DNA from: Natrinema versiforme
GTDB lineage: Archaea; Halobacteriota; Halobacteria; Halobacteriales; Natrialbaceae
Assembly: GCF_005576615.1 (NCBI RefSeq)
Contig: NZ_CP040331.1
Span: forward strand, 372,001 to 436,000
Length of the DNA: 64,000 nucleotides
Direction of reading: 5' to 3'
Shown here piece by piece: positions 54,561 to 63,410 of the stretch. The position numbers were made by a program, and so were the translations under genes. Under the pieces are notes generated by a model. The model was not told the DNA's origin, made no database searches, and saw only the letters and a program-made list of their open reading frames with translations. Numbering within the stretch: the stretch's first letter is position 1; each line of letters starts with the position of its first letter.

Positions 54561-56069
54561 ATGGTCGACGCGCAAACAGTGCTGGATAGCGAGACGCATT
54601 ACGACGTGATAATCGATGGCGACTACCGAGAACCCGCCACTGACGATCGAATAGCAGTGTCCTTTCCATACACCGGCGAACAGTGGGCTACCGTTCCCCA
54701 GGCCGGAGAAGACGACATAGACGATGCTGTCGGGGCGGCGCGCCGAGCGTACGAAAACGGATGGAAGGATACCCTCCCGAGCAAGCGGCGGGAAATCCTT
54801 TACCAAATAGCCGATGTTCTCGACGAACACTACGAGGAATTAGGGCAACTGGAAACTCTCCAGAACGGGAAGCTGATCCGCGAGATGGAGGGACAGATCG
54901 AGAATCTGAGCGAGTGGTACCGGTACCACGGGAGCCTCTGTGACACGCTCGAGGGGACCGTTATTCCGGTCGAGAACAAAGGCGGTGAGATGTTCAACTA
55001 CACTCAGAAGGAACCCTACGGTGTCGTGGGGGCGATCACGCCCTGGAACTCCCCCCTCCTGTTGCTGACGCTGAAGCTCGCACCCGCGCTCGCCGCGGGG
55101 AACACGTTCGTTCACAAACCCAGCGAGCACACGCCCGTCAGCGCCCTTCGGTTTGCCGAACTCATCTACGAGGAGACGGATCTTCCGGAGGGCGTATACA
55201 ACGTCGTTCCGGGCGCCGCGGCCGCGGGACAGGCGTTGACCGACCACGACGACGTCGACAAGCTCTCGTTCACGGGAAGCACAGCGGTCGGTCGACAGAT
55301 CGGGAAAGCCACCGGCGAAAAGCTCATTCCCGTCTCACTCGAGCTCGGAGGGAAGAGCCCGAACGTCGTCTTTCCGGACGCCAATCTGGATAACGCCGTC
55401 AACGGCGTCATTAAGGGAATCTTCGCTGCAACTGGGCAGACGTGCGTGGCGGGCTCGCGCGTCCTGGTGGCCGACGAGATCTACGACGAATTCGTCGATC
55501 GATTCGTCACCCGTGCGAACGATATCGAGCTGGGCGATCCGCTCGACCGCGAAACCGAGATGGGGCCGGTCGCGTTCCCGGAGCAGTGGGACAAGATCCG
55601 AAAATACATCGATATCGGAACGTCGGAGGGGGCCGAGATCGCGTTCGGCGGTGAACAGCCGGACGATCTCCCCGGTGACCTCTTCATTCAGCCGACGATC
55701 CTCACCGAGGTCGATAACGGAATGCAGGTTGCCCAGGAGGAGATTTTTGGCCCCGTCGCGTCCGTCATCAGGTTCTCCGACGAGGAGGAGGCAATCCAGC
55801 TGGCGAACGACACCGACTACGGTCTCGCCGCCGGCGTCTGGACGGAGAACATGCGTCGTGCACACAGGTTGGCCGACGGGATCGAAGCGGGGACGGTCGT
55901 TATAAACGAATATCGCGTGATGTCCTATCGCGCTCCCCTCGGCGGGTACAAGGCCAGCGGTCTCGGGAGGGAACAGGGCAAAGAGGGCCTCGACGAATAC
56001 CTCCAGACGAAGAGCGTCTGGATGGATCTCGACGGGGAAGTGTCCGACCCCTTCAACATGGATACGTAA
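54561..56069 (+). CDS. Aldehyde dehydrogenase 2
   Basis: The 502-aa protein is a full-length NAD(P)-dependent aldehyde dehydrogenase of the betaine-aldehyde or 2,5-dioxovalerate type. The nucleophile is in FAATGQTCVAGSR, the base in PVSLELGGKSPNVV, and the N-terminal conserved strand is AITPWNSPLLLLTLKLAPAL. The motif EEIFGPVASVIRF and the end GGYKASGLGREQGKEGL fit too. ATG 54561 is fixed by the strong GGAGGTGA ribosome-binding site at 54542-54549, although a longer ORF exists upstream. It is divergent from dapA-like gene 2, and probably acts on its product (inference). Confidence 0.9.
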   Translation: MVDAQTVLDSETHYDVIIDGDYREPATDDRIAVSFPYTGEQWATVPQAGEDDIDDAVGAARRAYENGWKDTLPSKRREILYQIADVLDEHYEELGQLETLQNGKLIREMEGQIENLSEWYRYHGSLCDTLEGTVIPVENKGGEMFNYTQKEPYGVVGAITPWNSPLLLLTLKLAPALAAGNTFVHKPSEHTPVSALRFAELIYEETDLPEGVYNVVPGAAAAGQALTDHDDVDKLSFTGSTAVGRQIGKATGEKLIPVSLELGGKSPNVVFPDANLDNAVNGVIKGIFAATGQTCVAGSRVLVADEIYDEFVDRFVTRANDIELGDPLDRETEMGPVAFPEQWDKIRKYIDIGTSEGAEIAFGGEQPDDLPGDLFIQPTILTEVDNGMQVAQEEIFGPVASVIRFSDEEEAIQLANDTDYGLAAGVWTENMRRAHRLADGIEAGTVVINEYRVMSYRAPLGGYKASGLGREQGKEGLDEYLQTKSVWMDLDGEVSDPFNMDT

Positions 56070-57490
56070 GCTGGTTCTGGCAATCCGAAGCGAACTCTGG
56101 AACTGACCGAAAGGGTACTACGCTCGGCGTATTTTCCGACATCACGACACAGAGATCGTTCGTGGTACGATTTCGTGACAGATGTTCTGGGGCGCGGTGA
56201 CGCCTGAGTCGCTCACGGTGTTCGAAACGACCTTCTCGATCAGTTTCCGTGCTACCAGCACGTCTATTCCCGTCGGCAGGATTCTCCGTCGCAAATCGTC
56301 TTCCGCCGTCGCACGGCGAACCACTGCGTGGCTGTCGATCCGATCGGTGACTGCATCACCGAGACGAGAGACGAGTCTCGCTCGAGAATCGTGAGCGGAT
56401 ATCCTGTTGCGATCGAATTCACCGGTTATCCGGCAGATGCGTAAGTATCATCGTTGCCCGAATTGGCCGATGTGTGTCCACAACGTCACCGATCGACGGA
56501 CCCCTGTGATTCGTCAGCTACGTCGTCGGTCCGTCCCCGCGGTGATTTCGCCGACTACTATCAACTCGCGGAACGCTTGAGACGTTTCGCACATCTGTAC
56601 TGACTAGTCGAAGAACGTGAAGCCGAGACGGTACTCGCCGTTTCGCTTCACGGAATCCGTGGAGGTATCGTCGTCAGGTGACTGCGGACTGCACATTTTG
56701 CCGGACTCTCTCTGTCAACCAGATCGTTCCGTGGATTCTATCCACTCCGTTATCGCTTCGGTGTCGGCGAACGCTTTCCCGTCTACTTTTACTGCACATC
56801 CTCCTGTCGAATTCGACACCGTGCGAGTAGCGCTGCTAGTTCAGCGTGTTAGTGGTCGTACTATCGCCGGTCGACAGCTCAGTACTTTCTCCCTACGGAG
56901 GTACTAAATTGATAGGAAAAATATTTTAATTTTGCTACTATCGAGTGCGGACGATCACTCAGTTCGCTGAGAGCGAACACAAATCGTGCCGGAACTGGAT
57001 TGCAGCGGTGTGCCCGTCTCAATCACTGTTCAGAAGGTGAAAATAGGGATTCTGAGGGAAAACGCGCACAATTAACACTGCCACGGGAGAATAATTCGGT
57101 CTCAGCGAACTTCGCACTCTGCGGAGAATTACAACCATACTGTCGTAAATTGGTATTACAAACATACTATTGTAATTCTATGCGAGAGGCCGTACTGAAC
57201 CGTCCGTTCGGATCCGGATCGGAGTTCGAACCCCTCGAGGAACAATGTGACCAATTCACATGGATGCGTTCGCCTTCGATGAACAGATCGGGACATAGCG
57301 TGGCGCAACTCTTCACGGAAACGTACGTTCGGTATCAGCGAATTCCATTCTGATGGCGGTCGACGTAGGGTACTTAAACGCGCGTCGTCGTGGGCAGCGC
57401 TTCGGCAGTTCGCGGTCCACGATGGTCGACTGAGCGGTCCAGTTATCCTAAGCAAAAACTATTAGGTACCCTGTCTCATACCCATATTCG
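56070..57490. other. Large intergenic region (1.4 kb)
   Basis: No convincing gene is present. A minus-strand stretch near 56150-56400 has some protein-like sequence (VVRRATAEDDLRRRILPTGI and DVLVARKLIEKVVSN) and could be the C-terminal remnant of an unknown gene. AT-rich sequence near 56900-56940 and the twin dyads at 57129-57175 indicate regulatory function. Confidence 0.4.
57129..57175. promoter_or_regulatory. Twin TTACAA-N8-TTGTAA operators
   Basis: TTACAA-N8-TCGTAA at 57129-57148 and TTACAA-N8-TTGTAA at 57156-57175 form two dyads exactly 27 bp apart; the second is perfect and extends to 7-bp arms (ATTACAA/TTGTAAT). The arrangement is the same as that at 15578-15624 with a different sequence. 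They lie 316 nt upstream of the 568-aa gene. Likely a cooperative repressor or activator site; the regulator is unknown (an IclR protein is one candidate). Confidence 0.5.
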
Positions 57491-59197
57491 ATGGCTCGAG
57501 ACAATCAATCGTACCAGATGGACTCGTTGCGGGATCCATCGGATCTGATGCAGCCCGAACGGCTGAGTGCTCTCCAACAGACGCCCCTCAGTTTTACGCG
57601 TATTTTGACGAGACGGATGGTGGACGAACAGTGGGAGATCGACCTCCGCGAGATATCTGTCGACGAAGAAGGAAACGGGAGGGCTCGATATAGCATTACG
57701 ACGCCATCGCATGAGTTTTCGTTCCCGATCTTTTCCCAGAAGATCAGTGAAGAGGAAAAAACGGATCGGATCACCGCGGACACCTGGGACATGTGGGGGT
57801 TCCTCTGCGAGGGAAACCCGACCGAAGAGTTCATCGACTGGCAGTTCGAGGAGCTACCGAGCGTACGGAAGGGGCGCGCCACCCCTGAGGACGTGCTGAT
57901 CTGGACGCGAGGGAATCGTAGCTCCCGGTTCTTCGATCACATCGTCGAGTCGTTGGTGGACGGCCGCCAACCCGATATCGATTTCCTGGCGAAGGGCGGA
58001 TATCTGATCCGGTCTTCCGGCTACTACGGGAACGGGCTGAACGGGACGAAGGTGTTCGAGGCCTTCGAGCAAGATCATCCGCTCAACGAGCCGTATCTCG
58101 CACAGATGTTCGCTGCGTACATGTGGCGTATTTTCGGCTACGATTTGGCGGACGCCATCGCGAAGGAGCACGACGACGACGCGGCTACACTGGATTACAG
58201 CATTCGGAAGTACCTCGGGACGGGGAACTCGTCGGGGATGGGTGTCGCACTTTTCGCGATGAACCACCCCAAGCTCATTCATACGTGGCTCCGTGCCAGA
58301 GAGGTCGCCGTTGCGCGAGTCAAGACGGTCGAACCGACGGACGACGACATCCGGAAACTCGTAGAGATTCTGCACAGAGCGGAAGTGTGGTTCACGGAAG
58401 GCGAGAGCGACTCCAAGGAGTTCTTTCTCTCGAAGGCCCGAATCGCCGACGGTCTGAACAGCGTCAGAAAGCGAATCGAACGGGCGAACGAAATCTCGAC
58501 GTGGACGGATATCACCAGTTGGACTGAAGACAACTTCGAGCCGGAGATCGAGGAGGTCCTGTACTCCCTGTTGATGGATATCCATCCGGACGTGTACGAG
58601 GGACTGAAGTCCGCACTTATAACCTCGCAGAAGACCGATATTCGGCCCGGAATGACCGTCTCTCGTCTGCGATCGATCGTCACCTCGGATTACCGGTGGA
58701 CGCTCGACATCGACATGTCAGCTCCGGGTGCGAACGAGAACTTCTGGTATCGGTCCGTCAACGGTGAGGAGCCGCGGTTGGGGAAGAAAGGTGAGAGCGA
58801 GGCCGAAGAATACGCGCTCCCCGTTGATATCGCATTCCAAGTGCAACAACTCGAAAATGAGCTTCGGTCGTTCGACGGAGCGGACACGGTTGCCGACGTA
58901 TTGTTCGAATACCCCGAGTATCGGTATATCGTCGAACGAATTCAGTCCGTGCATGGGCTCCCGTACGCAGAGATCCGAGGAAATCCCCTGGACACCGACT
59001 TCGTCCCACTCCACCTGGTCGCACTGGTCAAGTCCTTCTGGGGGATCCAGAAGACTCATCCGGCGAACAAGGGATGGGTGAAAGGGACCTTCTTCCAAGG
59101 TGCACCATTACCCGAGGACCTTCGAGACGGCAAGAGTTCGTACTGGCTGTATCCCCCGAGGCCGGAACTGATGAAAAAATCGGAGGTGACGCAATGA
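57491..59197 (+). CDS. Unrecognised conserved-looking protein (568 aa)
   Basis: The 568-aa protein lacks signal or membrane segments and has no motif I can assign. Notable segments are FFDHIVESLVDGRQPDIDFL near residue 150, a glycine-rich YLIRSSGYYGNGLNGTKVFE near 175, the histidine- and Trp-containing ALFAMNHPKLIHTWLRARE near 250, and a C-terminal PLHLVALVKSFWGIQKTHPA. The length and globular composition suggest a soluble enzyme. The stop overlaps the start of the AllD/Ldh2-like gene (ATGA), so the two are translationally coupled. The neighbours imply catabolism of an organic acid, but the reaction is unknown. Confidence 0.7.
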   Translation: MARDNQSYQMDSLRDPSDLMQPERLSALQQTPLSFTRILTRRMVDEQWEIDLREISVDEEGNGRARYSITTPSHEFSFPIFSQKISEEEKTDRITADTWDMWGFLCEGNPTEEFIDWQFEELPSVRKGRATPEDVLIWTRGNRSSRFFDHIVESLVDGRQPDIDFLAKGGYLIRSSGYYGNGLNGTKVFEAFEQDHPLNEPYLAQMFAAYMWRIFGYDLADAIAKEHDDDAATLDYSIRKYLGTGNSSGMGVALFAMNHPKLIHTWLRAREVAVARVKTVEPTDDDIRKLVEILHRAEVWFTEGESDSKEFFLSKARIADGLNSVRKRIERANEISTWTDITSWTEDNFEPEIEEVLYSLLMDIHPDVYEGLKSALITSQKTDIRPGMTVSRLRSIVTSDYRWTLDIDMSAPGANENFWYRSVNGEEPRLGKKGESEAEEYALPVDIAFQVQQLENELRSFDGADTVADVLFEYPEYRYIVERIQSVHGLPYAEIRGNPLDTDFVPLHLVALVKSFWGIQKTHPANKGWVKGTFFQGAPLPEDLRDGKSSYWLYPPRPELMKKSEVTQ

Positions 59198-60147
59198 AGT
59201 TGAGCTCTCGAGAGGTATTCCAGTTGGCGGATCGATGTCTCGCGTCCGCGGGACTGTCGAACGGGGCTTCGAAGGCGAACGCCAAATCGATCTGGTGGAC
59301 GGAGGTCTACAAGGACTGCGGTCTCACCACGCTTCACCGGATTATCGAGGAATCCCCGACGCTGGATCCGTCGAAGTTATCCCTCGAGGATCAAACGTCA
59401 GTCTTCTCGATTGTCGACAGCGGTGATCAGCCGAGTATCGTCTCGAGCACGGCGGCGCTGGACTTCAGTTGCTCGCAGGCCGAGCAGGAAGGAATCGGGA
59501 TCACGTACGCTTCCATTCCGGAGGCAGATCACAGCTTCCCAACGATCGGACACACAGCGTACCACGCAGCGAACCGCGGAATGGTAGCCATCGTTCTGGC
59601 TGCGTGTCCTGACGGGTCGAGGAGTTTCATCGGGGTGCCCAGGTGCTCACAGCCACTCCTCGCGGAGATGAATCTGAACGGGCGATCGTCGAGCTATGCG
59701 AAGCTTGTGGACGTCATCGATAGCGGTCTATATCGACAGCGACACTGCCCGCTGGTACAGGCCTTCTTCGAGCCGGGCGAGGGTAGCGGTCGGTCTGCCA
59801 CGGACGCGGCTACGCTGAAGCAACTGCTGGAGGACGCGATGGAACCGAACCCGGAGAGTGTCGATAGCAGTGAACGTGGGTTTTTCACGATTTGCATCGA
59901 TCCGAATCATCCCCAAAGCTCGACGGAAATCCAACGAGTCGCGGATCGGTTTGTAGACCAACAGGCGGATGCGCTTACGTCTGTGTACCGCTCATCGGAA
60001 ATAGGTGAAAAGGGACGGACGTTGATCAAGGAAGGCATCGAGATCGAGAAACAAGCATGGGAGGAACTGTTCGAGTTCAGCAATGGAATCTTCGCGCCGG
60101 ATTCGTTGGGCGCCGAGACGGGAGCAGGTCCCAGTTTGGAGCAGTAG
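59194..60147 (+). CDS. Ldh2/AllD-like oxidoreductase-fold protein
   Basis: The 317-aa protein resembles the malate/L-lactate/ureidoglycolate dehydrogenase (Ldh_2, AllD) family: an N-terminal helical segment ending GLTTLHRIIEE (compare G.S.GV.R), then SQAEQEGIGITYASIPEADH and AAYHAANRGMVAIVLAAC-like spacing (TAYHAANRGMVAIVLAACPD). The usual GNPxAIGxP segment is replaced by RSFIGVPRCSQPLL, so the enzymatic activity is uncertain. ATG 59194 overlaps the previous stop and GGAGGTGA precedes it by 4 nt. It forms a tight operon with the 568-aa protein; DUF3726-like proteins are an alternative assignment. Confidence 0.45.
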   Translation: MKLSSREVFQLADRCLASAGLSNGASKANAKSIWWTEVYKDCGLTTLHRIIEESPTLDPSKLSLEDQTSVFSIVDSGDQPSIVSSTAALDFSCSQAEQEGIGITYASIPEADHSFPTIGHTAYHAANRGMVAIVLAACPDGSRSFIGVPRCSQPLLAEMNLNGRSSSYAKLVDVIDSGLYRQRHCPLVQAFFEPGEGSGRSATDAATLKQLLEDAMEPNPESVDSSERGFFTICIDPNHPQSSTEIQRVADRFVDQQADALTSVYRSSEIGEKGRTLIKEGIEIEKQAWEELFEFSNGIFAPDSLGAETGAGPSLEQ

Positions 60148-60721
60148 GCATCAACGGAGACGAATTCAGAATCGATAGAACTCGTCTGATAGATCTGTAT
60201 CGTCTCGGCCGATACTACCGACGAGGACCGGAAATCACAGTGGGCGCGGACTATTCGACGTAAAATTAGCGTAGCGACGGTACTACTGTGCCATTGACTC
60301 GTCGGCACAAGGCGCAGACGATGGTTCACCAGATCCGGGATGCGACTCGTCACACGACATGTCGTCTATCCTGACTGGCTACTGACCTCTGCGAAAACAA
60401 CACTGAAACGATCCCTGGTCCGAACGCGAGTACACGTGGAGCGAGATTACCCACAAACTCGAGACCAACAGTTAGCTCTGACTTCCGCTGTTCTCGCAGT
60501 ATCGATACGGGAGAAAGGCAGCGCAGTAGCCTATATCGGTGGGTTCGACGCTATCTCGAATGCGGTAGAGGATGAGACTTACTAAAATTGTCCAATAGAT
60601 CGGTTCGAGTATATAACGCTGGAATCTTCGCTCTGTGATTACTGAGAGTCTTGTCTGTGCATCTCCCTGGGTATGGGGGGAACTTTTATGTCCAACCGTG
60701 TCTATGGGTAGCATGCGTTAG
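60148..60721. other. Intergenic region before the BCCT operon
   Basis: No convincing gene in these 574 bases. A TATA-like CTTTTATG near 60682-60689 lies about 35 nt before the first small ORF at 60722. Confidence 0.4.
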
Positions 60722-60853
60722 ATGGTCTATGACACAGATACTGCTCCGCCGGACGAATCGATAGTGACCAACCGCTACCTAGACGAACTTACCAAACCGC
60801 ACCACTACGGAAAACCCCGTCTTCCTAAGTCGCGTTCTGAGACGGTGCACTAG
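60722..60853 (+). CDS. Small ORF upstream of the BCCT gene (43 aa)
   Basis: The 43-codon frame (begins MVYDTDTAPPDESIVTNRYL, then DELTKPHHYGKPRLPKS) has acidic then basic composition and lies 10 nt before another small ORF that overlaps the BCCT start. A TATA-like box about 35 nt upstream would make it the first gene of the transcript. It may be coding or a leader; no family recognised. Confidence 0.35.
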   Translation: MVYDTDTAPPDESIVTNRYLDELTKPHHYGKPRLPKSRSETVH

Positions 60854-60863
60854 AAGAACAAGA

Positions 60864-60986
60864 ATGAACGAACAAATCAACTGGCCACGCAGTGTAGAAG
60901 TTGTGCCGATAACGATCCCACGAGACACACTGACTACGCCGATTACGAACGCGCAGATGCGCAGAATGGAGGACCATCATGACTGA
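60864..60986 (+). CDS. Small ORF overlapping the BCCT start (40 aa)
   Basis: The 40-aa frame (INWPRSVEVVPITIPRDTL, ending RRMEDHHD) stops at TGA 60984-60986, 8 nt into the BCCT gene whose ATG is at 60979. The overlap would couple their translation, and GGAGGACC at 60967-60974 serves as the ribosome-binding site for the transporter. Possibly a leader or accessory peptide. Confidence 0.4.
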   Translation: MNEQINWPRSVEVVPITIPRDTLTTPITNAQMRRMEDHHD

Positions 60987-62811
60987 AACCAATGATAACA
61001 AAACGGAAGAGAAACGGTCGGAGACGCTCCAAGAGGAACTATTTTATCCCGACTCCAAACGCGAACCTGGAGACGCGAACCGTGAATTGTTTGGCGGACG
61101 ATTAGATATTCACCCGGTGGTGCTTCCCGTCTCGCTCACTGTCATTGGTCTGTTCATCGTAGTCACGTTGCTATTTCAACAACTCGCTGCGCTGGTTGGA
61201 CTGCGGTCCGACAGCGGAGAGACAATGACAGCTGTTGAAGCGTTCGGCACACTTCAGGCCTTAGGGACGGACACGTTCGATTGGCTTCTCATTCTGGCCA
61301 TGAATGCGGCTATTATCGCTGTGGTATACTTCGCACTCAGCAAGTACGGTAGGATACGGATCGGCGGTGTCAACGCTGAGAAGGAGTTCAGCAACTTCGC
61401 ATGGATAGCAATGCTCTTCAGCGCCGGCATGGGGATCGGCCTCATCGTCTTCAGTGTCTCCGAGACGATGTACGGTCTCCAGACCGTTCCGCCCTATTTC
61501 GCCGGTGTTGAACCCGAAACGTCCGCCGCAGGTCACGCTGCAGTAGTGCAGAACTTCTTCCATTGGGGACTTGCCCCATGGGGAATTTACGCGCTTGTTG
61601 GCCTCGGTCTGGGTTTCTTCGCGTATAACCGTGGACTCCCGCTTACCTTTCGATCGATCTTCTGGCCGGTGCTCGGGAAACGGATATACGGCTGGCCGGG
61701 CCACGTAATCGACATACTTGCAGTATTCGCTACACTGTTCGGTCTGGCGACATCGCTCGGTCTCGGGGCCCAACAGGCCACCACTGGGGTCGTGTACGTT
61801 TCGGACCAACTCTTCGGGATCACAATTCCGGAGACGACATCGACGCAAGTAGTCTTGATCGCGGTTATTACCCTTATTGCGGCTGGATCAGTTGCTGCAG
61901 GACTAGAAAAGGGGGTTAAACGTCTGAGTAATATCAACGCAGTCTTTATGGTCGTTATGCTCGCTTTCTTGCTGATTGCGGGACCGACACTCTACTTACT
62001 AGGGGGCTTCAGTTCGGCTCTAGGTACATACACAAACTCATTGATAGAACTCAGTTTCTTCACCGGCACGTTCGGTGGAGAGGGCGCTACCGAGTGGCTC
62101 GGCAACTGGACGTTCTTTTACTGGGCATGGTGGATCGCGTGGTCCCCGTTCGTTGGCATGTTCATCGCCCGCATCTCGAAGGGGCGGACTATCCGAGAAT
62201 TCGTCGGTGGCGTGCTACTGGTACCGACATTCTTCGGAATTTTCTGGTTTTCGACGCTCGGCGGATCGGCGGTGTACGCCCAGTTGAACGGTGGAGGTCT
62301 TCTCACCGTACTCAATGAACAGGGACAAGAGGCCGTGATGTACGCGATGCTCTCGGAGTATCCTCTCGGCCTCGTAATGTCGATCCTTGCGACGATATTG
62401 GTTATGACCATCTTCGTGACCTCCTCGGACTCGGGTTCACTCGTCATTGATCAACTGACCGCTGGCGGGAAACACGACGCACCGAAGGTCCAACGGATCC
62501 TCTGGGCACTCATCGAGGGTGGAATCGCAGCAGTGCTGTTGATTGGCGGTGGGCTAACGGCGCTGCAGGCAGCGTCAATCGCGACAGGTATCCCCTTCGC
62601 CCTTGTCCTCTTATTCATGTGTTATGCCATCTATCGGGGACTCAATCACGAACACGAAATCTTAGAATCCAGTGAATATCAGAGACGGCGGAAGGAGATG
62701 ATTGAGCAGGGTGAAATCGAGGTTGATACCTCTGATGATGGCATCGTGACTTCCGGTGGGGACTCAATCAGTGACATCAAGAAAGATGAATCAACCATGA
62801 GCGACGATTGA
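60979..62811 (+). CDS. BCCT-family transporter (betaine/carnitine/choline type)
   Basis: The 610-aa protein has twelve membrane segments and the BCCT signature WAWWIAWSPFVGMFIARISKG followed by RTIREF (segment 8 region, near residue 375). The N-terminus (about 1-50) and C-terminus (about 560-610) are hydrophilic and charged. BCCT proteins import quaternary or N-methylated amines or related compounds with Na+ or H+. Adjacent catabolic genes (HyuAB, DAO-type oxidase, aldehyde dehydrogenase) would suit import of an N-methylated substrate rather than osmoprotection alone (inference). ATG 60979 is supported by GGAGG 5 nt upstream. Confidence 0.95.
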   Translation: MTETNDNKTEEKRSETLQEELFYPDSKREPGDANRELFGGRLDIHPVVLPVSLTVIGLFIVVTLLFQQLAALVGLRSDSGETMTAVEAFGTLQALGTDTFDWLLILAMNAAIIAVVYFALSKYGRIRIGGVNAEKEFSNFAWIAMLFSAGMGIGLIVFSVSETMYGLQTVPPYFAGVEPETSAAGHAAVVQNFFHWGLAPWGIYALVGLGLGFFAYNRGLPLTFRSIFWPVLGKRIYGWPGHVIDILAVFATLFGLATSLGLGAQQATTGVVYVSDQLFGITIPETTSTQVVLIAVITLIAAGSVAAGLEKGVKRLSNINAVFMVVMLAFLLIAGPTLYLLGGFSSALGTYTNSLIELSFFTGTFGGEGATEWLGNWTFFYWAWWIAWSPFVGMFIARISKGRTIREFVGGVLLVPTFFGIFWFSTLGGSAVYAQLNGGGLLTVLNEQGQEAVMYAMLSEYPLGLVMSILATILVMTIFVTSSDSGSLVIDQLTAGGKHDAPKVQRILWALIEGGIAAVLLIGGGLTALQAASIATGIPFALVLLFMCYAIYRGLNHEHEILESSEYQRRRKEMIEQGEIEVDTSDDGIVTSGGDSISDIKKDESTMSDD

Positions 62812-62962
62812 TGTCCTGACTAGAGTTAGATGAGGTCAAGCAGAGGATAGGGCGCTCACAGACGATCTGTAGATCTAATCCAATGCGCTCTCCAGAATTA
62901 TAATTCTGAGTCATGAATGTAGAACCAGGTATTTTATATATGTGCCGAGAATGTATTACACT

Positions 62963-63316
62963 ATGTCCAAGGTTGATCGAAATACGCTTATTGATGCATA
63001 CTTTGATGCGATGGATTCAGACGATCTCGAGATCGTACGGCCTGTAGTCACTGACGAATTCATATATGAATCGCTCTCGGGTGATCTCAGTGGTTTCAGT
63101 GGTTTACAGACATATATGACGGAGTTACGAGGACTCTCGAACACGAACCACGAAATGACGACCGTAATCCATGGAGAGACGGCGTCTGTTGTGGAGGGTA
63201 CCGTAACGGGAGATAACGGAGAAACTCGAGTGGAATTGGACTTCTGCAACGTCTTCGAATTCGATGCTGACAACGAGGGAATTACTCGGATCAGTGTCTA
63301 CCTCAACGATTCGTAA
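62963..63316 (+). CDS. NTF2/SnoaL-like protein
   Basis: The 117-aa protein matches the SnoaL-like NTF2 fold: an N-terminal helix (NTLIDAYFDAMDSDDLEIVR), a strand and loop (VTDEFIYESL), a central helix and sheet (LQTYMTELRGLSNTNHEMTT), and the terminal EGITRISVYLNDS. Such small domains act as hydrolases, isomerases or ligand binders. ATG 62963 is preferred over the upstream 62942 start because it gives the typical N-terminus. It follows the BCCT gene by 151 nt. Confidence 0.75.
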   Translation: MSKVDRNTLIDAYFDAMDSDDLEIVRPVVTDEFIYESLSGDLSGFSGLQTYMTELRGLSNTNHEMTTVIHGETASVVEGTVTGDNGETRVELDFCNVFEFDADNEGITRISVYLNDS

Positions 63317-63410
63317 CGAGTCCGAAGCGAACAAGCGATTGTCGAATGATGTGACCACTGATGCTTGTTAGAAAAGGATAGTAACCACAATAGTAACGGC
63401 AGAGGCGACC

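Noticed and set aside
56142-56400. Minus-strand protein-like stretch as a full gene
   Set aside because: It has no convincing start or length, and the first part is out of frame with anything recognisable; kept only as a possible remnant.
57854-58585. Minus-strand frame within the 568-aa gene
   Set aside because: Its composition does not fit a haloarchaeal protein (poor acidity bias and no motif), and the plus-strand gene has continuous coding character and operon coupling.
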